Shown here in pieces: positions 34,466 through 41,411 of a stretch of DNA of 45,648 bases (positions are counted from its first letter, which is position 1; every line of letters begins with the position of its first letter). The DNA is from Alphaproteobacteria bacterium (lineage in GTDB: Bacteria > Pseudomonadota > Alphaproteobacteria > Micavibrionales > Micavibrionaceae), in NCBI GenBank assembly GCA_030426925.1, contig JAUHXT010000005.1, positions 1-45,648 on the forward strand, read 5' to 3'. Below the pieces are notes generated by a model. It was not told the origin of the DNA. It was given only the letters and a program-made list of their open reading frames with translations, and searched no databases. The position numbers were made by a program, and so were the translations under genes.

Positions 34466-34498
34466 AAAAAATGCCTTTGTTTTTCGGAGGCATTTTTT
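34466..34498 (+). terminator. sucCD terminator that carries the next gene's ribosome binding site
   Basis: AAAAAATGCCT (34466-34476) and AGGCATTTTTT (34488-34498) form a perfect 11-bp stem ending in a T-run. CGGAGG (34485-34490), at the loop/3'-arm junction, is the ribosome binding site for the ATG at 34500. Terminator and start signal therefore share the same bases. Confidence 0.75.
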
Positions 34499-34499
34499 T

Positions 34500-35366
34500 A
34501 TGGAGTTGTATCACAGTGCGCAGGGGGGCAAGGTACCGGATAGCGTTTTTGCGCATCTGGGCTCTATGAGAACCGCGGCGCAGCGCGTGCCGACAAAATT
34601 CCTGAACGGTAAGCAGGTTCTGGTTTATCACGATCACCTTGAGGTGCGCGATAACTACGGACATTTTTTGGGGGACACGGACATAACTGATATCTGTAAA
34701 GCCTTTGCAGACTACGCAAGCAATGTTGTTATCTCAGGTTTTGATGCCAATATTAAAAACCCATTGCGCGTTGAGGATTGCTGGGACGATGATCCGATTG
34801 GCAGCGGTGCGATGGATCTGTTTCAGGAAAACAAGCAACTTACAGAACCGCAACGCGATAGTTTGCGTCAGGTTTTTTATCCCTTTTCCGGCACTGTTTA
34901 TACAGAAGATGTAATGTTTCGAATAAGTGATAAGGATTTAGAAAAACTCATCCGGGAATGGGAGAATAATGCGATTTTTCGCCGTGAATTTGAAAAACGC
35001 AGAACCCGTTTTCTATCATTAAATGAACCAGAAGATATAGCTACGCAAAACGAAACAGTCTGGCTTGCTTTGACTATGCGTTTACGCAAATGGGCAACCA
35101 ACAACGGTTTTGATTCTTTTGTCTACGCAAACCAGAGCGAGGGAACGGGGGATGATAGCTATGTGACCTTAAGGCGTGGGCAACTAGGTGTCAAGCCGAT
35201 AGAACGCAGGCATTTTGTCGCGGAATCTTATTTAAAAGATGCTCCCCAGAAGATGCTGAATTGTTTGTGGGAGGCCTGTGAGAGTCCCGACAATACTTTG
35301 GGGGTGCAGGACTTAATCTGGGGTGGACGTGACCCTGCTTCTTTTTGGCAGCCGAACCTGCGCTAA
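34500..35366 (+). CDS. ADP-ribosyltransferase-like (ART-PolyVal type) protein
   Basis: 288 residues. The layout resembles ART domains found in phage polyvalent proteins and toxins: an N-terminal YHS (4-6, for YHGT), HLGSMRTAAQR (19-29, for HFGT..AA..R), IKNPLRVED (85-93), then GFDSFVYANQSEGTGDDSYVTLRRGQL (203-229, for GYDGIVY.NE.E...SYIVF.P.QI). Glu214 would be the catalytic-type acid. Such domains bind NAD and modify proteins or nucleic acids, but the HGT to HSA change may mean altered activity. The recognition is by pattern, not by search. It lies between sucD and sucA with its own downstream terminator. Confidence 0.45.
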   Translation: MELYHSAQGGKVPDSVFAHLGSMRTAAQRVPTKFLNGKQVLVYHDHLEVRDNYGHFLGDTDITDICKAFADYASNVVISGFDANIKNPLRVEDCWDDDPIGSGAMDLFQENKQLTEPQRDSLRQVFYPFSGTVYTEDVMFRISDKDLEKLIREWENNAIFRREFEKRRTRFLSLNEPEDIATQNETVWLALTMRLRKWATNNGFDSFVYANQSEGTGDDSYVTLRRGQLGVKPIERRHFVAESYLKDAPQKMLNCLWEACESPDNTLGVQDLIWGGRDPASFWQPNLR

Positions 35367-35382
35367 AATATTACGGAAAATT

Positions 35383-35415
35383 ATGCCGGGCGGGTAAAAC
35401 TATCCGGCATTTTTT
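35383..35415 (+). terminator. Rho-independent terminator after the ART-like gene
   Basis: ATGCCGG (35383-35389) pairs with CCGGCAT (35404-35410), followed by TTTTT. It ends the transcript starting at 34500. From here to 35590 I see no gene. Confidence 0.7.
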
Positions 35416-35590
35416 GCCTGAAAACCCGACATTTTAACTATCTCTGTTTCAAAAATATTATTTCAAAACAGCTACTTAACAGAATTTTGTTTGGGACTGG
35501 AATTGTTGCGACCGCGTTTTCCATATGGCATGGCGGTTGCAACTCCTATTGGCAAGAGTAAATCGCAGGAACACGGGAAGGAGACCCCAG

Positions 35591-35713
35591 ATGCAGGATT
35601 ATTTAGCCGGAGCGGGCACAGCAACTTTAAGCGTATTGGCATTTTTCGCCGCAACACAGGTGACGGCGTTTATCGTCGATGCGGCAGAATTCGTTACAAC
35701 CATTCAGTTTTAG
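35591..35713 (+). CDS. 40-residue single-helix membrane peptide
   Basis: AAGGAG lies 8 bases before the ATG, one of the best ribosome binding sites in the window. The peptide begins MQDYLAGAGTATLSVLAFF and continues AATQVTAFIVDAAEFVTTIQF. That is one membrane helix (about 11-32) with few charges. Its size and character resemble type I toxin peptides or small regulatory membrane proteins. A structured RNA or 3'-UTR follows directly. It matches no peptide I can name. Confidence 0.5.
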   Translation: MQDYLAGAGTATLSVLAFFAATQVTAFIVDAAEFVTTIQF

Positions 35714-35747
35714 TCATGAGAGGACAGTAGTTAAGAGAGTATATATT

Positions 35748-35884
35748 TTACCCCAACCCTGGATTGTCTAACCTTACCCCAACCCCCTCTGCCCCCAGAG
35801 AAGACAATCCGGTTTCCGGACGAAAAGGGATCCCACTCCCTTTTGGTAAACTTTTCCAGCGGGCTATAAGCCCGCTTTTTTTTT
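35748..35884 (+). ncRNA. Putative structured small RNA (or long structured 3'-UTR) with C-rich loops
   Basis: A TATATT box (35742-35747) precedes two identical 12-mers TTACCCCAACCC (35748 and 35774). Stem 1 pairs GGATTGTCT (35761-35769) with AGACAATCC (35802-35810) and encloses an inner CTCTG-CCCC-CAGAG hairpin (35787-35800). Stem 2 is AAAAGGGA (35823-35830) with TCCCTTTT (35837-35844). Stem 3 is a terminator, AGCGGGCT-ATA-AGCCCGCT (35858-35876), then nine T residues. C-rich unpaired loops of this sort act in alphaproteobacterial riboregulators by pairing with G-rich Shine-Dalgarno sequences. No open frame fits the segment. Confidence 0.55.
35858..35884 (+). terminator. Terminator of the putative small RNA
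   Basis: A perfect 8-bp GC-rich stem AGCGGGCT/AGCCCGCT with a three-base loop is followed by a T-run to 35884. It is the strongest terminator in the window and separates this unit from the gene at 35932. Confidence 0.85.
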
Positions 35885-35931
35885 CGTGGAAATTGAATTA
35901 CTATAATTTTTAGTAAACATTTGAGGGGCCC

Positions 35932-36513
35932 ATGCTCAGTTCAGGCGCAGATAAACGATCCAACGAAATCCTGGGTAATCTTTCGGACAGGGACAAGCGG
36001 ATCCTGATATCCCTGCCGTACCGTGTCGGCATGTATGTATCGCAAAGCGATACCAGCGGCGGCGACGAAGCGCAAGGACGGGAAGCCCAAACTCTTCATA
36101 ATATTCTGGTCGAGATTGAGCAGGATTTCTGCAAGTCGGAGATTATGCAAAAAATCCTGATTGAAACGGTTGCCAATAAAGAGCAATGGTCAAGCTGGGG
36201 CAGGAAGCTGGAGGATGTGCCGGATGAATGTGCGCATGCTGCTGACCTGCTGGTCGGGCTGGTGGAACAGCAAAGCGATCTTATGTCCGTCAAGGAGACG
36301 CTGATTGATATCGGGGTAGCTGTTGCCATGGCTTTCCGTGAAAGTGGAAACACGTACCCGACAGAATCCCCGTTGAGTGAAGCGATTAAAAACGTCCGTA
36401 ACGCACTTGGCCGTTATATACCGTCCTTGCGTGTGGATGAACGCTTTATGCATCTGAATATTTCGAAGGCGGAGCGTGCGGCTCTCATTCAGCTGCATAA
36501 CGCCCTGCTGTAG
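35932..36513 (+). CDS. Orphan protein, tandem paralogue 1 (LPYRVG family)
   Basis: 193 residues; GAGGGG lies 6 bases before the ATG. It is a full-length paralogue of the next gene. Shared points are ILISLPYRVGMYVSQSD (24-40), a WSSWG segment near 86-90, an AVAMAFRE helix and a C-terminal SKAERAALIQLHNALL. It is all-helical in appearance, with no signal peptide or membrane segment. No family is recognised. The conserved aromatic/arginine LPYRVG core suggests a binding face. It lies between the putative sRNA and sucA, 17 bases upstream of its paralogue. Confidence 0.65.
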   Translation: MLSSGADKRSNEILGNLSDRDKRILISLPYRVGMYVSQSDTSGGDEAQGREAQTLHNILVEIEQDFCKSEIMQKILIETVANKEQWSSWGRKLEDVPDECAHAADLLVGLVEQQSDLMSVKETLIDIGVAVAMAFRESGNTYPTESPLSEAIKNVRNALGRYIPSLRVDERFMHLNISKAERAALIQLHNALL

Positions 36514-36530
36514 ATAAAAGAAAGATAGCT

Positions 36531-37067
36531 ATGTCGATATTTACCGATTTCCTGGAAGAAGAAATTGTCCTGCTTGTATCCCTGCCGTACCGGGTCGGGG
36601 TGTGGATGAGCCAGGTGGACGATGATGCATCGACAGAGCGTGATGATGAACGAGAGCAGGACGCACTGGAAGCGGTGCTCAGGCAAATGGCGGCGGATAA
36701 AGAACAGGCACCGTTTGTGGCGGATGTTGCCCGGGAAACGCTTACCTATCCCGACTACTGGTCGGAGTGGGGGCAGCAGCTTGACACACTCATGGATGAT
36801 ATAGAGAAAGCCCTTTTGCTGATCGACGGACGACTGGCGAAAGACAATGCCAGAAATTACAGAAAATGCCTGTGGGGCGTGGCAAAGGCCGTCGCGTATG
36901 CTTATGGTGAATTCGAAGGCGCGGAAGAGCCGGAGAAGCCATCGTTTATCGGTAAAATTTTAGGGCGTATTTCCGATAAAAAAGACCCCCTGGACGATAA
37001 TCCGGAAAATATGAGTCCAGCCGAACGCGAAGCGTTGAAAAAATTACGTAAGGCCTTGCAAGCTTAG
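36531..37067 (+). CDS. Orphan protein, tandem paralogue 2 (LPYRVG family)
   Basis: 178 residues. It aligns over its length with the preceding gene product: VSLPYRVGVWMSQVDDD (about 16-32), YWSEWGQQLD, WGVAKAVAYAYGE and the C-terminal SPAEREALKKLRKALQA. It differs by a short N-terminus and a lysine-rich insertion (KPSFIGKILGRISDKKDP). Only a weak AAAGA stretch precedes the start, so translation may be coupled to the upstream gene. sucA starts 64 bases downstream, suggesting shared control with 2-oxoglutarate dehydrogenase, but no biochemical link is visible. Confidence 0.65.
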   Translation: MSIFTDFLEEEIVLLVSLPYRVGVWMSQVDDDASTERDDEREQDALEAVLRQMAADKEQAPFVADVARETLTYPDYWSEWGQQLDTLMDDIEKALLLIDGRLAKDNARNYRKCLWGVAKAVAYAYGEFEGAEEPEKPSFIGKILGRISDKKDPLDDNPENMSPAEREALKKLRKALQA

Positions 37068-37131
37068 CCTTTTCTTATATGATCTCCTCGACTATTATCA
37101 GCTCTATTCTATTATCGAGAGGGATTCCATA

Positions 37132-40035
37132 ATGTCAGAGGCCATGACATTCTTAAGCGGTACAAACGCAGAGTATATCGCACATCTTTACAGTGAATAT
37201 CTGAACAGCCCGGAAAAGGTTGATCAAAGCTGGAAGGATTTTTTTGTTGGTCTGAACGACAATGAAGCAGGTTTGTTACGTGAACTGCATGGCGCAAGCT
37301 GGACACCTTCCGAAAACCGCAAGGACAAAAACGGGTTTAATTCGTTCGTCAGTGCGACGGGCAGCAATCCTGAATCCACAACATCGGTCATAGAAACATC
37401 CGGAAAAACGAACGGGCATGCAGGCGCTTTGTCGCAGGAAGAGGTACGGGCCGCTACGCTGGATTCCATTCGTGCGTTGATGCTGATCCGTGCGTACCGT
37501 GCGCGCGGGCATTTGATTTCCGATCTTGATCCATTGGAGTTGAAAGAAAAAGAATATCATCCTGAGCTGGACCCGGGGCATTACGGCTTTACGGATTCCG
37601 ATTACGACCGGGAAATTTTCCTGAATGGTGTCCTGGGCATGGAAACCGGCAGCCTGCGCCAGATTATCAAGGCGCTGCGTCAGATTTACTGCGATAAAAT
37701 CGGGGTTGAATTCCTGCACCTGACTGATCCGGAAGAAAAAGCGTGGATACAGGAACGGATTGAAGCGCCACGCAACAAAACAGATTTTACGGTCAACGGG
37801 AAGCGCGCTATTTTGCAGCGCCTGATTGCAGCGGAAGGATTTGAAAAGTTCCTGAATACCAAGTATGTGGGAACCAAGCGTTTTGGTGTTGACGGGGGAG
37901 AGTCCCTGATCCCCGCGATTGAGCAGATTATGAAGCGCGGCGGGCAAATGGGTCTTGAGGAAATCGTGCTCGGCATGGCGCACCGTGGCCGTCTGAACGT
38001 TCTGACCAACGTGATGGGTAAGCCGTTTACGGCCGTTTTTTCGGAATTCCAGGGGCAGTCATCACAGCCGGATGATGTGCTTGGTTCAGGCGATGTTAAA
38101 TATCACCTTGGGACGTCCAGTGACCGCGATTTCGATGGTAACACCATCCACCTGTCGTTAACAGCCAACCCGTCTCATCTGGAGTTTGTGAACCCGGTTG
38201 CGATCGGTAAAGTGCGCGCGAAACAGGTGCAGCGCAATGACAAGACCAGCGATAAGGTGCTGCCGCTTTTGCTGCATGGTGATGCGGCGTTTGCAGGGCA
38301 GGGGATCGTTGCTGAAACGCTGATGATTTCCGAGCTGCCCGGATATCGTGTCGGCGGAACAATCCATATTATCATCAATAACCAGATCGGCTTTACCACC
38401 ATGCCGAAATACGGGCGTTCCGGTCCGTATCCGACGGACATGGCGAAAATGCTGGCCGCACCGATTTTCCATGTGAACGGCGACGATCCGGAAGCTGTTG
38501 TACATGTTTCGCGGATTGCAACGGAGTTCCGTCAGCAGTTCAAGAAAGACGTGGTGATCGACCTGTTCTGTTACCGCCGCTTTGGCCACAACGAAGGGGA
38601 CGAGCCGGCCTTTACACAGCCGATCATGTACAAAACCATCAAAAGCCACCGCACAACGCGTGAACAATATGCGGCGCAGCTTGTCGGTGAAGGTGTGCTG
38701 ACCGAACAAGAAGCGCAAGAGATGGTTGATGAGTTTATGAACTATCTGGAAGAGGCGTTCGAAGCGACCAAGAGCTATAAGCCGAACAAGGCGGACTTCC
38801 TTGAAGGGGCATGGACAGGTTTGAAAGTTGCGTCCGGTGAAGCACGGCGCGGCGAAACAAAAATCGAAATGGACCGCTTGAAAGCGTTGAGCGCTATTCT
38901 GACGGATGTGCCGTCCGACTTTAACATCAATTCCAAGCTGGCGCGCCAGATGGAAGCCAAGAAGAACATGTTCGATAGTGGTGAGGGGTTTGACTGGGCC
39001 ACGGCCGAGGCAATGGCCTTTGCGACCCTTATTCAGGACGGGCATAAAGTCCGGCTGTCCGGTCAGGACGTCGGGCGGGGAACGTTTTCCCAGCGTCATG
39101 CGATCTTGTACGACCAGCAAAGTGAAACAAAATATATTCCGCTGCGTGACTTTACAGACGAGCCGCATTTTGAAGTCCATGACTCGCCATTATCCGAAAT
39201 GGCCGTTCTGGGGTTTGAATACGGATATACGCTGGCTGATCCGCGTACGCTCGTGTTGTGGGAAGCGCAGTTTGGTGATTTCATGAACGGTGCGCAGGTT
39301 ATTATTGATCAATTTATCGCATCGGGCGAGTCCAAGTGGCTGCGGATGTCGGGTTTGGTCATGCTGTTACCACATGGTTATGAAGGGCAAGGACCGGAGC
39401 ATTCTTCCGCACGTCCTGAGCGTTTTTTAGCGGCTTGTGCTGACGATAACTGGCAGGTGGCAAACTGTACCACGCCTGCGAACTATTTCCACATCCTGCG
39501 CCGCCAGATGCGCCGTGATTTCCGTAAGCCGCTGGTGATGTTTACGCCAAAATCACTGCTGCGTCATAAAATGGCGGTGTCGAAGGCCGAGGATTTTGTG
39601 AATGAACCGTTCCACCGTGTTTTGTGGGACCACGATCATTACGAGCTTTTAGAGAAGAAGAAAGTCAAGCGGGTCGTGATGTGTACGGGTAAGGTGTATT
39701 ACGATCTGCTGGCCGAACGGCGTGAGCGTAAACTGGAGGATGTTTATATTATGCGCCTGGAGCAGTTGTATCCGTTCCCGCTTAACTCACTCAAAGAAGA
39801 TTTGCGCCACTTCCCCGATGCGGAAGTGATCTGGTGCCAGGAAGAGCCGCGCAATATGGGGTACTGGACATTTGTTGAATCCCGCATCGAAGCAACGCTG
39901 GGTATGATGGAGCATAAATGCAAGCGTCCACGCTATGTCGGACGGCCGGACTCCGCTTCTCCTGCGACGGGGCTTAACAAACGCCATCAGGAGGAGCAGG
40001 CCAAGCTGGTTGACGAGGCACTGACCATAGAATAA
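37132..40035 (+). CDS. sucA: 2-oxoglutarate dehydrogenase E1 component
   Basis: 967 residues, normal size; GAGAGGGA precedes the ATG. It is a thiamine-diphosphate decarboxylase of the 2-oxoglutarate dehydrogenase complex. An N-terminal E2-binding helix region (YIAHLYSEYLNSPEKVDQSW), LSDLDPL-type segment, GMAHRGRLNVLTNV, HGDAAFAGQGIVAETLM, NNQIGFTT, NGDDPEAVVHV and RRFGHNEGDEPAFTQP appear in order. The transketolase-like C-terminal domain has GRGTFSQRHA, PHGYEGQGPEHSSARPERFL and CQEEPRNMGYW. It decarboxylates 2-oxoglutarate and passes succinyl groups to SucB, encoded 55 bases downstream. Confidence 0.98.
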   Translation: MSEAMTFLSGTNAEYIAHLYSEYLNSPEKVDQSWKDFFVGLNDNEAGLLRELHGASWTPSENRKDKNGFNSFVSATGSNPESTTSVIETSGKTNGHAGALSQEEVRAATLDSIRALMLIRAYRARGHLISDLDPLELKEKEYHPELDPGHYGFTDSDYDREIFLNGVLGMETGSLRQIIKALRQIYCDKIGVEFLHLTDPEEKAWIQERIEAPRNKTDFTVNGKRAILQRLIAAEGFEKFLNTKYVGTKRFGVDGGESLIPAIEQIMKRGGQMGLEEIVLGMAHRGRLNVLTNVMGKPFTAVFSEFQGQSSQPDDVLGSGDVKYHLGTSSDRDFDGNTIHLSLTANPSHLEFVNPVAIGKVRAKQVQRNDKTSDKVLPLLLHGDAAFAGQGIVAETLMISELPGYRVGGTIHIIINNQIGFTTMPKYGRSGPYPTDMAKMLAAPIFHVNGDDPEAVVHVSRIATEFRQQFKKDVVIDLFCYRRFGHNEGDEPAFTQPIMYKTIKSHRTTREQYAAQLVGEGVLTEQEAQEMVDEFMNYLEEAFEATKSYKPNKADFLEGAWTGLKVASGEARRGETKIEMDRLKALSAILTDVPSDFNINSKLARQMEAKKNMFDSGEGFDWATAEAMAFATLIQDGHKVRLSGQDVGRGTFSQRHAILYDQQSETKYIPLRDFTDEPHFEVHDSPLSEMAVLGFEYGYTLADPRTLVLWEAQFGDFMNGAQVIIDQFIASGESKWLRMSGLVMLLPHGYEGQGPEHSSARPERFLAACADDNWQVANCTTPANYFHILRRQMRRDFRKPLVMFTPKSLLRHKMAVSKAEDFVNEPFHRVLWDHDHYELLEKKKVKRVVMCTGKVYYDLLAERRERKLEDVYIMRLEQLYPFPLNSLKEDLRHFPDAEVIWCQEEPRNMGYWTFVESRIEATLGMMEHKCKRPRYVGRPDSASPATGLNKRHQEEQAKLVDEALTIE

Positions 40036-40090
40036 GTAAATAACTGGAATAATTTTTTATAAAAACAGGCAATAAAGAAGGCAAAAAATC

Positions 40091-41326
40091 ATGGCACAAA
40101 TCGTTGTTCCGACCCTGGGCGAATCCGTATCTGAGGCGACTGTTGCACAGTGGCTGAAGAAAGAAGGAGAAGCCGTTTCAGCAGACGAACCAATTGTTGA
40201 GCTGGAAACCGACAAGGTAACGCTGGAGGTCAACGCGCCGGAAGACGGTGTGATCAGCAAGATTACGGTCGGTGAAGGGGAAAGCGTGGAAGTAGGTGCT
40301 ATTCTTGGGGAAATTGGGGAAGGAAGCGCGGCCAATGATTCAAAGCCGGCTGAGAAAAAAGAAGCGGCGCCTGCTGCTGCCCCAGCCGCTGAAAAAACCG
40401 CCAATGATGACGATATGAAATTATCACCGGCCGTGCGGAAGATGGTTGATGACCATAATCTGGATGCAGCCAAAATTCCGGGTACGGGAAAAGACGGACG
40501 GATTACGAAAGAAGACGTTCAGAACTTTATTGACGGGAAATCTTCTGCGGCCGAGAAGCCAGCACATGAGAATGTCAGTACGCATCCTGTTGCAGCGGCC
40601 CCGGCGGCCGAGCGTCAACCGGGCGAGCGTGAAGAGCGTGTGCGTATGACACGTTTGCGCCAATCAGTGGCCAAGCGCTTGAAAGAAGCGCAGGACACAG
40701 CGGCGATGCTGACAACCTTTAACGAGGTGGATATGGGGGCGGTGATGGAGCTTCGTTCCCAATACAAAGACAATTTTGAAAAGAAACATGGTGTGAAGCT
40801 GGGCTTCATGTCTTTCTTTATCAAGGCAGCCGTCAACGCGCTGAAAGAACTTCCGGCCGTGAATGCGGAAATTCAGGGCGATGAAATCGTCTATAAAAAT
40901 TACTACGATATTTCTGTGGCGATGAGCACACCGCAGGGTTTGATCGTTCCGGTCGTTCGCGATTGTGAAGGCAAATCCATGGCCGATGTTGAAAAAGAGA
41001 TTATCAACCTTGGTACACGGGCGCGCGAAGGAAAGATCGGCATTGATGAAATGACCGGCGGTACCTTTACCATTACAAACGGCGGGATTTTCGGTTCGCT
41101 GATGTCGACACCAATTTTGAACCCGCCGCAATCCGGTATCCTGGGCATGCACAAAATCCAGCAGCGTCCGATGGCGATGCCGGACGGTTCAATGCAGGTG
41201 CGCCCGATGATGTATCTGGCGCTGTCGTACGATCACCGTATCATTGACGGGCGCGAGGCCGTGACCTTTTTGGTACGCATCAAGGAAGCGATTGAAGACC
41301 CGCAGCGCCTGTTGCTGGATATATAA
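40091..41326 (+). CDS. sucB: Dihydrolipoyllysine-residue succinyltransferase (E2 of 2-oxoglutarate dehydrogenase)
   Basis: 411 residues. One N-terminal lipoyl domain (1-77) carries the lipoyl lysine in [11 protein letters not shown]. After an Ala/Lys-rich linker comes the E3-binding domain (about 115-155: [32 protein letters not shown]). The catalytic acyltransferase domain contains [23 protein letters not shown] and the active-site histidine in [13 protein letters not shown] terminator follows, and lpd (E3), often the third gene, is not present, so E3 must be encoded elsewhere. Confidence 0.98.
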   Translation: MAQIVVPTLGESVSEATVAQWLKKEGEAVSADEPIVELETDKVTLEVNAPEDGVISKITVGEGESVEVGAILGEIGEGSAANDSKPAEKKEAAPAAAPAAEKTANDDDMKLSPAVRKMVDDHNLDAAKIPGTGKDGRITKEDVQNFIDGKSSAAEKPAHENVSTHPVAAAPAAERQPGEREERVRMTRLRQSVAKRLKEAQDTAAMLTTFNEVDMGAVMELRSQYKDNFEKKHGVKLGFMSFFIKAAVNALKELPAVNAEIQGDEIVYKNYYDISVAMSTPQGLIVPVVRDCEGKSMADVEKEIINLGTRAREGKIGIDEMTGGTFTITNGGIFGSLMSTPILNPPQSGILGMHKIQQRPMAMPDGSMQVRPMMYLALSYDHRIIDGREAVTFLVRIKEAIEDPQRLLLDI

Positions 41327-41365
41327 TTACGGAAAATTTATTGACGGCATAGCTGTTTATGAGAT

Positions 41366-41390
41366 AAACCCGCTTCATAGCGGGTTTTTT
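41366..41390 (+). terminator. sucAB terminator
   Basis: AAACCCGC (41366-41373) pairs with GCGGGTTT (41380-41387) around TTCATA, followed by further T residues. It lies 40 bases past the sucB stop. Confidence 0.85.
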
Positions 41391-41411
41391 CGTTAAGAAT
41401 AAGAGGGTGTC

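Noticed and set aside
35491-35730. 80-codon frame overlapping the 40-residue membrane peptide
   Set aside because: The alternative frame lacks a ribosome binding site and is charged and low in pattern, whereas the ATG at 35591 has AAGGAG at good spacing.
38158-39180. 340-codon minus-strand frame inside sucA
   Set aside because: sucA is unmistakable on the plus strand; this is an antisense shadow produced by GC-biased codon usage.
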